64,000 nucleotides of DNA from Gammaproteobacteria bacterium (GCA_002689445.1 NZGC01000041.1:1-64000); one strand, 5' to 3'; counted from the first letter of the stretch, positions 43,249-52,957 are shown. Notes: generated by a model from the letters alone, not told the origin. Numbers and translations are program-made.

Positions 43249-45099
43249 TCAGGTTGATATTTGCCATAGATTACTCAAGCTCTGCTGTTGATAGAGCTGG
43301 TAATAGCGCCCTTTGAGCGCGATTAATGCGTCGTGATCGCCTTCCTCGATGATTTTGCCTTGATCTATCACGATGATTTTGCTGGCATGCCGAATGGTCG
43401 ACAGGCGGTGCGCAATAATGATGCTGATTCTATCTTTCAGGAGCACCCTGAGGCCTTGCTCAATTCGAGCCTCGGTAACGGTGTCGACGGATGATGTTGC
43501 TTCATCCATGATTAATATCTGCGGATCGGCGAGTAACGCCCGAGCAAAACTGATGAGTTGCTTCTGACCCGCTGATAAACTCGTCCCGCCCTCGCCGATA
43601 AGCGTATCGTAACCCTCTGACATGGCTTCAATGACTTCATGGGCGCCGGCTTGTCGTGCCGCGATCATCACGTCTTGGGGATCCGCGGACAAACGCCCAT
43701 ATCGTATGTTGTCAAAAATACTACCAGCGAATAGATGGGAAGATTGTAGAACGACGCCTAGATTCGACTGCAAGAAATTGAGGCCACGCTCTCGGTAGTC
43801 GACGCCATCAAGATAAATCTCTCCTGATGTCGGTTCGTAGAATCGGGCTGCCAGACTCGCTAGCGTGGTCTTACCTCCACCGGTTGCTCCCACCACTGCG
43901 ACGCTTTGCCCGCGCTTTATTTCAAGGTTGATGTTTTCAAGTACCGGTTGGCCAGTCAGATACGCAAAGCCAACGTTGCAAAAGGTGAGGGTGTTAATGG
44001 TGCGACTATAGCCATCTTCGGCAAGCGGTTCAGGATGTGTCGTCGCTAACCTACTCAACACCTGATCGCTGTCTTGAATATCCGGGGTTGCATGAATGAG
44101 GCTGACCACACGCTCGGCGGATGCCTGAGCCATTTGCATTTCCGCAAACCAATGAGCCAGCTGCTCGATCGGTTCAAAAAAGTGTCGGGTGTAAGTCAAA
44201 AATGCGATCAAAGTCCCCGTTGAAATGATACCCCATGCTGATTCGATACCCCCAACGATCAAAGCGATACCCGTGGCAAGAGCCGACAAAGTGAGCACGA
44301 TCGGTAGGTAGACCGCTGCCTGAACCGCATTGGTTATCGAAGCTGCGTGCATGCGATCGGTGAGTTGGCCGAATTTGTTGAGGTTGTCTGCTTCTTTGAC
44401 GAAGACCTTGCTGGTGAGAACGCCCATGATATTTTCATTATAGGCGCCGGTGATACGGGAGTTGGTTTGTCTGACCTCTCGAGCACTTTTTAAAATTCTG
44501 GCCTGAAAATAACGGCTCACCCAGGCAAGGGCAGGCAAGCTGATCAGAATAATGCAGCCTAGGAGAGGTTCCATGATTAACATTGCACCCGCAATCCCGA
44601 GCATGATTGTAAACGACCAAAATAGATCCAGAATCCCCCACGCCATGATGTTAGAAAGTCTCTCACAGTCAGAGGTCATCCTTGCCATAAGCCAGCCCAC
44701 GGGTCGCTGGTCGTAATAGGCAAAAGATAAACGTTGTAAATTTTCGAATCCGGCGGCTCGAATGTCATGACTCATGTGGCTTCTCAATTTTCCTCCAAAC
44801 CACAAAAAACCAACGACACTGACGCCGAGAGCGATGCACAGCCCTGCGTACAAAAAGGCATACCCCGAGAGGTCTAGTTCAAGGCCAAGGGCGGCCGCAT
44901 CATCAATCACCGCCCGAGTCACGAGCGGGAACGAAATCTCTGCTATACCGACGACGACCGCGCTCAGGCCGAGGAAAACAAGATCGACGGGGTAACGAAG
45001 TGCAAAGCGCAACAACGTAGACCATACGCCGAGGGTGATGTCTTGATCGGTAGAAAATTCGTCGGTGAAGTTATCATCATCGTAGTAGGCATCGGTCAT
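43249..45099 (-). CDS. ABC exporter half-transporter, MdlB-like subunit
   Basis: The 616-residue protein has six helices (residues 30-330) and an ATPase with Walker A GATGGGKTT, signature LSAGQKQ and Walker B ILIMDEATS with the catalytic Glu. It pairs with the upstream degenerate partner in a heterodimeric exporter. Its ATG overlaps the partner's stop by four bases. A C39 peptidase domain is absent. Together with 6187-9848 it is the second exporter of this kind in the window. Substrate is unknown. Confidence 0.9.
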   Translation of the reverse strand: MTDAYYDDDNFTDEFSTDQDITLGVWSTLLRFALRYPVDLVFLGLSAVVVGIAEISFPLVTRAVIDDAAALGLELDLSGYAFLYAGLCIALGVSVVGFLWFGGKLRSHMSHDIRAAGFENLQRLSFAYYDQRPVGWLMARMTSDCERLSNIMAWGILDLFWSFTIMLGIAGAMLIMEPLLGCIILISLPALAWVSRYFQARILKSAREVRQTNSRITGAYNENIMGVLTSKVFVKEADNLNKFGQLTDRMHAASITNAVQAAVYLPIVLTLSALATGIALIVGGIESAWGIISTGTLIAFLTYTRHFFEPIEQLAHWFAEMQMAQASAERVVSLIHATPDIQDSDQVLSRLATTHPEPLAEDGYSRTINTLTFCNVGFAYLTGQPVLENINLEIKRGQSVAVVGATGGGKTTLASLAARFYEPTSGEIYLDGVDYRERGLNFLQSNLGVVLQSSHLFAGSIFDNIRYGRLSADPQDVMIAARQAGAHEVIEAMSEGYDTLIGEGGTSLSAGQKQLISFARALLADPQILIMDEATSSVDTVTEARIEQGLRVLLKDRISIIIAHRLSTIRHASKIIVIDQGKIIEEGDHDALIALKGRYYQLYQQQSLSNLWQIST

Positions 45100-46964
45100 G
45101 AGGTTGGCACCTCTTTGGGCGCGTTCAGGCTACTGGCAATATCGGCTTGGATTTGGCCTTGTAGCTCACAGAGTTGTTGATAGATTCCTGGGACTTGACT
45201 CAGTTCATTGTGAGTTCCGGCTTGAGCAACACGACCTTTGTCAAATACATAAATGCGATCGGCATCCATGACGCTTGAAAGTCGGTGGGCAACAATAATG
45301 GTCGTTTTGGTCGCTCTGACCTCCCTTAGGTTTTCAAGGATTTGAGCTTCAGTGTCTGTGTCAACAGCGGATAGTGCATCATCAAGGATTAGTATTGCAG
45401 GGTCCTTTAACAAGGCCCGGGCAATTGCCATCCGCTGCCTTTGGCCGCCAGATAAGGTGACTCCGCGTTCTCCGATTGTCGCATCGAAGCCGCGCGGCAG
45501 GGCTTGAATGGTACTGAGAACATCAGCTGCGCTTGCGGCTCTCTTCATGTCAGCGACCGTTGCATCGCTTCGACCGATTCGGAGGTTGTCAGCAACGGAG
45601 CCTGCAAACAAAAAAGATTCTTGTAGGACGACGCCAATCTGACGACGAACAGACTTGCGTGATAGAGCCGAAAGGCGATGTTGATCCAGCAGAATTTCTC
45701 CTGTGTCCGGATCAATTAGCCGCATCAAAAGTTGTAGAAAAATGGTTTTTCCGGCACCCGGTGCGCCGACCAAAGCGACCGTTTGTCCTGCATTGATTGT
45801 GAGTGATAAATCAGACAAGACTACTGGTCCCTGGTCAAATTTGAGGTTCAAGTGGCTAACCTGAAGTTGGCCGGTGAGCGGCTGATTTAATGTCTGTTCG
45901 TATTTGGATTCGGTCTCTGAGTCTAGAATTTCTGCCATCCGTCCAAGGGCCACCACTGCCTTGCCCGAATCCGTGAGCACTCTACCCATGTGCCGAATTG
46001 GCCAAATAATCATGCTTTCGTAAGTAATAAAAGCGAACAGGGTGCCCACCGTCATTTCACCGGCTATCACCCAGTTGGCGCCGACGAACAGAATTAAACC
46101 GACTTGAAGTAGACAAACGATATCACTGGCGCCGTAGTAGAAACCAAGGAACTGCATCAGTTTTTGATTCCGGTCTCGAAACAATCGATTCGCCTTGGCA
46201 AATTTATCGATCTCAAAAGGTTGACGAGCAAATGCTCTGACCACGCGGATGCCGGTCAAGTTCTCTTGTAGGACCGTTGTGAGTCTGGCTTCCGCTTCAT
46301 CGACAGCGGTGAACATGGTCTTCACTCGATTGAAAAACAAGATGGCTGAGACCAAAAGAAATGGCATTGTGATCATTGCGATCCCTGTCATTTCGACATC
46401 AAGGCTCAGCAGTATGGGAATCACGATAATCAACATCAAAACCGCTCTGCCGATTTCGATAATCTGACCACTGACAAACACTCGAAAGGTTTCGACGTCG
46501 GACGTACAACGCTGAATTAAATCGCCAGTGTCTGATCGATGGTGAAACGAGAGCGGGAGATGATTGAGATGATCCATCAACTGATCTCGCAGGCGCCTCG
46601 CCATACCTTCGGCGGCTTCGGCGATTTGTTTGCCTCGGAGATAAACGAAAAACCCTGCCGAGGCTGTGGCCAGAAGAATGATTAAGGCCGCCAGGCTGAG
46701 CTGGAACACCAGGGTTTGATCCTCGGAGAGTTGCTGAGGAGTTAGCATTAGCAGCAGGTTAAACAAGCGGTCAGGGGCCTCTCCAGAAAGATGGTCGAGC
46801 AGCGAGCGTGTGATCATTGGTACCGAAAACAACAAAATGAAGCTGGCGATCATTGCGCCAAGCGCACCGGCGAGTTTGCCTCGAAACCCCATCGACGTGT
46901 TGGTAAACAACTGCCAAAGCTTGGGTTTGGGAAGAGTTTTGGAGCCCACAGTTAACATGGTCAT
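45096..46964 (-). CDS. ABC exporter half-transporter, MdlA-like degenerate subunit
   Basis: The 622-residue half-transporter has six helices, Walker A GAPGAGKT, signature LSGGQRQR and Walker B ILILDDALSAVD, again with Asp in place of the catalytic Glu. It thus matches the design of the degenerate subunit of heterodimeric exporters, like the gene at 8085-9848. Two ATGs stand close together at 46964 and 46958. A GGT-family gene follows the pair, nine bases after its partner. Confidence 0.9.
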   Translation of the reverse strand: MTMLTVGSKTLPKPKLWQLFTNTSMGFRGKLAGALGAMIASFILLFSVPMITRSLLDHLSGEAPDRLFNLLLMLTPQQLSEDQTLVFQLSLAALIILLATASAGFFVYLRGKQIAEAAEGMARRLRDQLMDHLNHLPLSFHHRSDTGDLIQRCTSDVETFRVFVSGQIIEIGRAVLMLIIVIPILLSLDVEMTGIAMITMPFLLVSAILFFNRVKTMFTAVDEAEARLTTVLQENLTGIRVVRAFARQPFEIDKFAKANRLFRDRNQKLMQFLGFYYGASDIVCLLQVGLILFVGANWVIAGEMTVGTLFAFITYESMIIWPIRHMGRVLTDSGKAVVALGRMAEILDSETESKYEQTLNQPLTGQLQVSHLNLKFDQGPVVLSDLSLTINAGQTVALVGAPGAGKTIFLQLLMRLIDPDTGEILLDQHRLSALSRKSVRRQIGVVLQESFLFAGSVADNLRIGRSDATVADMKRAASAADVLSTIQALPRGFDATIGERGVTLSGGQRQRMAIARALLKDPAILILDDALSAVDTDTEAQILENLREVRATKTTIIVAHRLSSVMDADRIYVFDKGRVAQAGTHNELSQVPGIYQQLCELQGQIQADIASSLNAPKEVPTS

Positions 46965-47133
46965 TGCTCGAATCGTTGATCGAAATTTTCGCTTGCAACC
47001 GCGGCAGAGAGATCGGAAAAAGCTGGATTATCGTGCCAGCGACGCAGCAAAATGACAAGCGACTTCATAAGCCGCTGGAGTTCGGTTGAGAGTGTCTGTA
47101 TAACTGTGACTTTCCAACAAGAGAGATCAGGAT

Positions 47134-47745
47134 ATGAAGTTATACACCTCGGTAGGACCCAACCCCAGAGTGGTCAATGTTTTTGCAGCAGAACTCGGTA
47201 TGAGTCTTGATCAAGAGACGATCGATATTATGGCGGGCGAAAATCGGCAGGCTGCCTACAAGGAAATCAATCCCGGTGCTCAGTCACCTGCTCTGATGCT
47301 AGACGATGGCTCAGTCGTCTCTGAAATTACTGCAATTTGTGAATACCTCGCTGAGTTGTCCGGTGGCAGTTCGTTGATCGGCCTAACGCCGGAGGCCCGA
47401 GTGGTTACTCGGATGTGGGGACGGCGAATCGATCTTGGCATTGTTGAGCCGCTGGCCAACGGGTTTCGTTCTTCAGAAGGGGCGCCAATGTTCAAAGACC
47501 GTATGCGCATAATTCCGCATGCAGCGGACGATTTGAAAGCCATGGCTCAAGACAAAATCCAGTGGCTTGATGGGCTCATCGCAGGTCGGGAGTATGTCTG
47601 CGGCGATGACTTTACGCTGGCGGACATCATGCTTGGGGTGTTCTTAGAGTTTGGTGCGCAAGTAGGTCAACCTATCGATTCGAATAATGCCAATATCGTT
47701 GCTTGGTACGAAAGGATCAAAGTTCGACCCAGTTTCGCGGGCTAA
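47134..47745 (+). CDS. Glutathione S-transferase family protein
   Basis: The 203-residue protein has the thioredoxin-like N-domain (MKLYTSVGPNPRVVNVFAAEL; the catalytic residue is likely Ser or Tyr near residue 6) and the alpha-helical C-domain with DFTLADIMLGVFLEF. It conjugates glutathione to electrophiles, or reduces or isomerises such adducts. ACAAGAGAGATCAGGAT gives the ribosome site. It stands alone, with an inverted repeat 61 bases after its stop (47806-47844). Confidence 0.88.
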   Translation: MKLYTSVGPNPRVVNVFAAELGMSLDQETIDIMAGENRQAAYKEINPGAQSPALMLDDGSVVSEITAICEYLAELSGGSSLIGLTPEARVVTRMWGRRIDLGIVEPLANGFRSSEGAPMFKDRMRIIPHAADDLKAMAQDKIQWLDGLIAGREYVCGDDFTLADIMLGVFLEFGAQVGQPIDSNNANIVAWYERIKVRPSFAG

Positions 47746-47805
47746 GCGCTGGCTTTATCCTGATAGCGGTCGAAAATCGGCGTAGAGGTTTCATCCTGGT
47801 AGTGG

Positions 47806-47844
47806 ATCTGGATCGAGGACTGAGCACTCGCCCTTGATCCAGAT
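47806..47844. promoter_or_regulatory. 9-base inverted repeat upstream of acyl-CoA dehydrogenase pair
   Basis: ATCTGGATC (47806-47814) and GATCCAGAT (47836-47844) are perfect inverted halves separated by 21 bases that can themselves pair weakly (AGG / CCT). It is 116 bases before the acyl-CoA dehydrogenase start. It may be an operator or a hairpin ending the glutathione transferase transcript; no T run follows, so an operator is slightly more likely. Confidence 0.4.
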
Positions 47845-47959
47845 GCTTGACCCCCCTGCCTGTAAAATTCGTAAAAGAAAGATCGCAGAGTCTCAGGGAC
47901 GTCTGCAAGGTAAAACGGGGCTGCCGAAAGGTTCTCGTCAAAAAGTAAGGTAGAACATA

Positions 47960-49090
47960 ATGTTTCAAGGTATGAACTTTGCGCCCGCTAAGTTGCCAGG
48001 TGAGCTAGAGGCACTGAGGCATGAAGTACGGGATTTTCTCAGCGCTGAGCGAGATTGGCAGCCAAACTCAGATTTCAACGCAGGGGCTTCCCCTGAATTT
48101 TCTCAGCGTTTTGCCGCTAAGGGTTGGATTGGCATGACTTGGCCCAAAGCCTACGGCGGTGCTGAGAAGACTTTTTTAGAGCGTTATGTTGTCACCGAAG
48201 AATTGCTCGCTGCGGGTGCACCGGTGGGTTGCCATTGGATTGCAGACCGGCAGAGTGGGCCCTTGCTGCTGAAATTTGGCACCGAAGAACAAAAACAACG
48301 CTTCCTGCCGCCAATTATTGCAGGCGAAAGTTTTTATTCCATTGGTATGTCAGAACCTGACACAGGTTCGGATTTGGCGTCGATACGAACCAGCGCCGAA
48401 AAGGTTGATGGAGGATGGCGGTTAAATGGCAGCAAAATTTGGACAAGTAACGCCCACTTGAATCATTACATGGTGACCCTCGTCAGGACGGCGCCGCCGT
48501 CGGATAATCGACACGCTGGTATGAGTCAATTCATTGTGCCCATAGACGCAGAAGGGGTGACGGTTAGGGGAATAGAAAACCTCGCCGGCGAGCAAGATTT
48601 TAATCAAATTTTCTTTGATGACGTTTTCATTGCTGATGACCAAGTTGTGGGCGAGCCCGGTAATGGCTGGGCCCAAGTGATGAGTGAGCTCGCTTATGAA
48701 CGTAGTGGGCCCGAGCGTTTTTTAAGTGCTTTCCGAGTCTTGGCTGAGTTCGGTAAAAGTCTCACGCTCGATTCCAGTGAGGAGATGATCAGGTTGTACG
48801 GTCGATTGTCTGCTCATCTTGTGGTGTTGCGAAGAATGAGTATTTCTGTTGCTAGCTTACTCGAATCCGGTGTGATGCCGGATACCGAAGCGGCGCTGAT
48901 TAAGGAACTTGGCAACAGCTACGAGCGTTTGGTCCCTGAAATGGTGAGATTACATTTACCGGGAGAGGTGCCCAAAGCGCTGGCGGATGCACTGCAGGAA
49001 TGCATCCTGCATGCGCCTTCCTTTACGCTGCGAGGGGGCACTCGGGAGATTTTACGAGGCATGATTGCCCGCGGTTTAGGGTTAAGGTAG
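47960..49090 (+). CDS. Acyl-CoA dehydrogenase, first of a pair
   Basis: The 376-residue ACAD has SMSEPDTGSDLA-type flavin motif (here IGMSEPDTGSDLA) near residue 135, NGSKIWTSNAHLN near 156, and a late TLRGGTREILRGMIARG. It resembles the larger chain of alpha2-beta2 acyl-CoA dehydrogenases such as the ChsE-type complexes of steroid side-chain degradation, because a smaller ACAD gene follows four bases after its stop. It would oxidise a bulky acyl-CoA. AAGTAAGGTAG before ATAATG gives the ribosome site. The C-terminal REI segment is where the active-site base lies in relatives. Confidence 0.88.
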   Translation: MFQGMNFAPAKLPGELEALRHEVRDFLSAERDWQPNSDFNAGASPEFSQRFAAKGWIGMTWPKAYGGAEKTFLERYVVTEELLAAGAPVGCHWIADRQSGPLLLKFGTEEQKQRFLPPIIAGESFYSIGMSEPDTGSDLASIRTSAEKVDGGWRLNGSKIWTSNAHLNHYMVTLVRTAPPSDNRHAGMSQFIVPIDAEGVTVRGIENLAGEQDFNQIFFDDVFIADDQVVGEPGNGWAQVMSELAYERSGPERFLSAFRVLAEFGKSLTLDSSEEMIRLYGRLSAHLVVLRRMSISVASLLESGVMPDTEAALIKELGNSYERLVPEMVRLHLPGEVPKALADALQECILHAPSFTLRGGTREILRGMIARGLGLR

Positions 49091-49094
49091 CACT

Positions 49095-50123
49095 ATGAAT
49101 GATGATCAGCGACTAATTGCCGACACCACCGAGCGAATGCTTGAAGCCCACTGTACGAATCAGCTTATCGATCAGGCAGAAAAGGGTGTTTATCCAACCA
49201 AACTGTGGGAACTACTGGAGTCAAACGGATTAACTTCACTAGGAGCGGACACCAGCTTAGGGGGTGGCGGCGGGAGCTTTGGTGACGCGTTAGTGGTTCT
49301 GCGTCAAGCAGGCCGCTTTGCCGTGCCTTTACCACTCGCCGAAACCCTGGTTGCGACGCAAGTATTGGGCGAATGTGGCATTCAAGTGCAGAAAGGCGCA
49401 GCGCTCGTGGTTGGAGCCGAACCCGGCTCGTCTGGAGACTCGCTTACCTGGACGGCAAGAGCCGCAGCTTTCGGGCGGCACTGTGAGACTGTGTATTTTT
49501 TCGATGAGCAAAGCCCTGATCAGCTTCATCGCTTTTCGCAGGCCGAGATCACGCGAACTGAAGGCGAGGATCTCGCCGGTTGTGCCCGGGATGATCTGAG
49601 GGTGAAAGCGGTAGATGCGGAGATAGAGGTCATCAAAGCGGGTAGCTTCGATCTGGCGAGGCTTAAACTGTTTGGAGCAGCGACACGTGCGGTGATGATG
49701 GCAGGGGCTTTAGAAGCGGCGCTTGAGGCGACGGTAGGTTATGCCTTGGAGCGTAAACAGTTCGGGAAGCCAATTGGTAAATTTCAGGCGATTCAGCAGC
49801 AGTTAGCCGTTTTTTCTACCCAAGTTGCGGCCAGCACCCGGGCAGCGGAGACGCTGATGGTGAGTGAGGAGTTGCTTGAGATCGATGTAGCGATTGCCAA
49901 AGCCCGAATTGGCGAAGCGGCCGGCATTGGCGCTGAGATTGCGCATCAGGTGTTTGGAGCGATCGGCTATACCAAAGAGCACGGGTTGAACCATTTGACG
50001 CGCCGCCTTTGGGTCTGGCGAGATGAATATGGTCATGAAGGCTTCTGGCAAGCCCATCTCGGGCACCTGCTACTTGCGAATTCAAACGCGTCGCTTTGGC
50101 ATCAGGTTACGGAGCTCGGATAG
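49095..50123 (+). CDS. Acyl-CoA dehydrogenase, shorter second subunit
   Basis: The 342-residue ACAD is shorter than a standalone enzyme (about 380). It begins MNDDQRLIADTTERMLEAH and has the C-domain segment ALERKQFGKPIGKFQAIQQQ near residue 215. It lies four bases after its partner gene and probably forms a heterodimer/heterotetramer with it. In such pairs only one chain keeps the full active site. A poly-glycine loop (LGGGGGSFGD) lies near residue 55. Confidence 0.85.
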   Translation: MNDDQRLIADTTERMLEAHCTNQLIDQAEKGVYPTKLWELLESNGLTSLGADTSLGGGGGSFGDALVVLRQAGRFAVPLPLAETLVATQVLGECGIQVQKGAALVVGAEPGSSGDSLTWTARAAAFGRHCETVYFFDEQSPDQLHRFSQAEITRTEGEDLAGCARDDLRVKAVDAEIEVIKAGSFDLARLKLFGAATRAVMMAGALEAALEATVGYALERKQFGKPIGKFQAIQQQLAVFSTQVAASTRAAETLMVSEELLEIDVAIAKARIGEAAGIGAEIAHQVFGAIGYTKEHGLNHLTRRLWVWRDEYGHEGFWQAHLGHLLLANSNASLWHQVTELG

Positions 50124-50150
50124 ACCGAGCCTCACGCGCCAAAGCAGCGA

Positions 50151-51056
50151 TTAGCCCTCCAGAGCGTAGTGGCTCCTGGTGCTGGGCTCGCCTTCACAGG
50201 TGACTTTGCCAGAGTCAATGAGACGGATCATTGCTGACAAGACGGAACGTTCTGCAGCGGGGTACATTCTGGGGTCGGTACTGGTATACATGAGGGGTAC
50301 CATGTCGGTAATGGCATGAACGCCGTCCTTGAGGCAGTCAAGGATTTGCTGCTCTCTCTCCAATCGATGTTCGATAAAGGCGGCAACAAAAGGTTGGACA
50401 TCGGTAATTGCCGTCCCGTGGGTTGGCCAATACGTGGTTTCGGGGCGGGCTTGGAGTTTCTCAAGACTGGCAAGATAAGCGGTCATATCGCCATCTGGCG
50501 GGCCAATGACGCTGGTGGACCATCCCATCACGTGATCGCCTGTAAATAGGGCATTTTCCTCTAACAGGGCGAAACACATATGATTCGAGGTGTGACCTGG
50601 GGTGTAAACACATTCGACGGTCCATCCATCTCCTGCGATTCGATCGCCGTCTACGACGGTTTGATCTGGCACAAAATCCATATCGCCGCCTTCTTCAATC
50701 GGTTTGCCCTCCGCAATCTTACCTGCGCCATGCGGACCAAAGCCGTAGGTTTTCGCCTGCCATCGCTGTTTGAGAGGGGCCGCTGCCGGAGAGTGATCCA
50801 TATGGGTATGAGTGATCAGGATGTGGGTTACCGTTTCGCCAGCCAGTGCCTCGGTCAATGCTTCGATGTGCTCATCAATGAGTGGGCCAGGATCAATAAC
50901 CGCTACATTGCCATGCCCGATGACATAGGTGCCAGTCCCGTTGAAGGTAAATCCTGAAGGATTTCGCGCGGTCATGCGCCGAATCAGCGGGGAAACCGGC
51001 TCGAGGACAGCGTAATCGAACTCGTAACGATAAACGAAGGGGATGTTGACGGCCAT
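50151..51056 (-). CDS. MBL-fold metallo-hydrolase, LACTB2-like
   Basis: The 301-residue protein has the metal-binding motif THTHMDHS near residue 85, the second-site GHTSNHMCF near residue 150 and a C-terminal winged-helix-like segment, as in LACTB2 and related beta-lactamase-fold proteins. These hydrolyse RNA, thioesters or other substrates using two zinc ions. The frame reaches 51110, but TCAAGGAGACTTCT before the ATG at 51056 marks the start. It is divergent from the GAF/HD-GYP gene; a hairpin (51093-51110) lies between. Substrate unknown. Confidence 0.87.
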   Translation of the reverse strand: MAVNIPFVYRYEFDYAVLEPVSPLIRRMTARNPSGFTFNGTGTYVIGHGNVAVIDPGPLIDEHIEALTEALAGETVTHILITHTHMDHSPAAAPLKQRWQAKTYGFGPHGAGKIAEGKPIEEGGDMDFVPDQTVVDGDRIAGDGWTVECVYTPGHTSNHMCFALLEENALFTGDHVMGWSTSVIGPPDGDMTAYLASLEKLQARPETTYWPTHGTAITDVQPFVAAFIEHRLEREQQILDCLKDGVHAITDMVPLMYTSTDPRMYPAAERSVLSAMIRLIDSGKVTCEGEPSTRSHYALEG

Positions 51057-51092
51057 AGAAGTCTCCTTGAGCGCAGCAGGGTAGCAGAATCT

Positions 51093-51110
51093 GTGATTTT
51101 CCGAAATCAC
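51093..51110. promoter_or_regulatory. Hairpin GTGATTT / AAATCAC in divergent region
   Basis: GTGATTT (51093-51099) and AAATCAC (51104-51110) form a 7-base stem with a TCCG loop between the MBL gene and the HD-GYP gene. It may be an operator shared by both divergent promoters. Confidence 0.4.
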
Positions 51111-51131
51111 CAGGGCGCTTATGGGAACAAA

Positions 51132-51160
51132 TTGCTTTTTGCAAAATTTTCACCAATATT
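51132..51160 (+). promoter_or_regulatory. Candidate promoter for HD-GYP gene
   Basis: TTGCTT (51132-51137) and AATATT (51155-51160) are separated by 17 bases. Initiation would be near 51167, which makes the ATG at 51167 the transcription start itself. This supports the ATG at 51191, which has GAGGTGAGT directly upstream. Confidence 0.35.
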
Positions 51161-51190
51161 GTCGTTATGACGGATCAGGGTGAGGTGAGT

Positions 51191-52957
51191 ATGAATACAA
51201 CGACATCAGCAGCGAATCGACTGATAGAGATTGGCATAGCACTTTCCGCCGAAAAAGATACTACAGTCTTGATGGAGAGAATCTTGCTCGAGGCAATGGA
51301 TATTGCCCAAGCGGATGGCGGAACCCTCTATTTGCGGGATGAAGACCACCTGAAATTTGAAATTGTTAGAACCCATTCGCTCGAGATTGCTCAGGGGGGA
51401 TCCGCGGACTCCGAAGTTACTTTGCCTCCCATGGCGATGAAAAATGCAGAGGGTGAACCGAATAATCGCAACATCGTCACCTATGCGGCGAATGAGGGCA
51501 AGACGGTCAATATTCCGGATGTGTACCTCTCCGAGGACTTTGACTTTTCAGGGACGAAAAAGTTTGATGAGGCTTTCGGCTTTAAAGGCTTTCGTTCAAC
51601 GTCGTTTTTAACCGTTCCAATGAAAAATAGCGCCGATGAAGTGATTGGGGTGTTGCAGTTGTTGAATCGCACTGACCCGACAACCCGCACAGTAGGCCCC
51701 TTCGATGGTGATATACAACCGATTATTGAAGCGCTTGCTTCGCAGGCGGCAGTAGCCCTTGATAATGCGATTCTCTTAAAGGAAATGACGGATCTGCAGC
51801 AGGCTTTTATTCAGTTGTTAGCCAACGCCTTGGATGCTAAATCGCCTTATACCGGTGGTCATTGTCAGCGCGTACCAGAACTGGCGCAAATGTTAACTGA
51901 AGCTGCTAATGCGCAGAATGAAGGGGTGTTTAGCGATTTTAGTTTATCGGAAGAAGACCGATACGAGTTGTATGTGGCGTCATGGATGCATGACTGCGGG
52001 AAGGTGGTTACGCCGGAATATGTCGTGGACAAAGCAACAAAATTGGAAACCATCACCGATCGTATTCACGAAATACGAACGCGATTCGAAGTCATAAAGC
52101 GGGATGCCGAAATAGACTGCCTTAAGGCTATCGTCGCTGGAGGAGACCCAGAAGATTTGAGAGAGCAATTGGCAGAGCAACTCAGGCAGATTGACCAAGA
52201 TTATCAGTTTATCGCTGAAACCAATGTGGGCGGTGAATTTCTAGATGACGAAGCGAAGGCGCGGGTGCGGTCGATTGCCAGTCGAACTTGGCTTCGAACG
52301 CTAGACAATCGAATCGGTATTTCCATTGAGGAACGCAAGCGCTTTGAGCGGTCAGAAGCGCCAGCGCTGCCGGTGATTGAGCCACTGCTCGCGGATCGGA
52401 ATGATCATCTGATTCCTTACGAGGTCGCACCGTTCAGCGCAGATCCTGAAAACCCTTATGGCTTTAAAGTCGAGGTGCCGGAACATAAATTCAATAAGGG
52501 CGAGGTTTACAACCTCTGTATTTCCCGGGGCACATTGACCGATGAGGAACGGTTTATTATCAATGATCATATCGTTCAGACGGCGGTGATGTTGGAGAAT
52601 TTACCCCTGCCCAAGGCGCTCAAGCGGGTTCCTGAGATTGCCTGTGGTCATCACGAGAAGATTGATGGTACGGGTTATCCTCGAAGACTCACGGGTGATC
52701 AAATGTCAGTTCAAGCGAAGGTGATGGCGATCGCGGATGTGTTTGAAGCCTTAACGGCGGCGGATCGGCCTTACAAGGACAGAAAGACGTTGTCGCAAAG
52801 TTTGCGAATTATGTCTTTTATGGCGAAAGACAATCACATGGACCGGGATTTGTATCATCTGTTTTTAGACAGCGGTGTCTATCGCCAGTACGCCGAGAAG
52901 TTTCTATTAGATGACCAGATCGATGATGTCGATATTAATGAGTTTCGCGTGGCGTGA
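51191..52957 (+). CDS. GAF / HD-GYP cyclic-di-GMP phosphodiesterase-like protein
   Basis: The 588-residue protein has a GAF domain at about residues 20-190 and a C-terminal HD-GYP-type domain. Metal residues are visible: GGHCQRV, WMHDCGK near residue 266, and HHEKIDGTGYP near residue 486. HD-GYP enzymes break down cyclic di-GMP. In standard members the HD pair and the HHE motif are about 60 residues apart; here about 220. The extra 150 residues or so (helical, charged, with an EQLAEQLRQIDQDYQF segment) are inserted between them. It may be a lid or a second sensory element. Activity is probable, not proven. Confidence 0.85.
   Translation: MNTTTSAANRLIEIGIALSAEKDTTVLMERILLEAMDIAQADGGTLYLRDEDHLKFEIVRTHSLEIAQGGSADSEVTLPPMAMKNAEGEPNNRNIVTYAANEGKTVNIPDVYLSEDFDFSGTKKFDEAFGFKGFRSTSFLTVPMKNSADEVIGVLQLLNRTDPTTRTVGPFDGDIQPIIEALASQAAVALDNAILLKEMTDLQQAFIQLLANALDAKSPYTGGHCQRVPELAQMLTEAANAQNEGVFSDFSLSEEDRYELYVASWMHDCGKVVTPEYVVDKATKLETITDRIHEIRTRFEVIKRDAEIDCLKAIVAGGDPEDLREQLAEQLRQIDQDYQFIAETNVGGEFLDDEAKARVRSIASRTWLRTLDNRIGISIEERKRFERSEAPALPVIEPLLADRNDHLIPYEVAPFSADPENPYGFKVEVPEHKFNKGEVYNLCISRGTLTDEERFIINDHIVQTAVMLENLPLPKALKRVPEIACGHHEKIDGTGYPRRLTGDQMSVQAKVMAIADVFEALTAADRPYKDRKTLSQSLRIMSFMAKDNHMDRDLYHLFLDSGVYRQYAEKFLLDDQIDDVDINEFRVA

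Noticed and set aside
50580-50957. 125-residue plus frame opposite the MBL hydrolase
   Set aside because: It is antisense to a confident metallo-hydrolase gene and has no motif.
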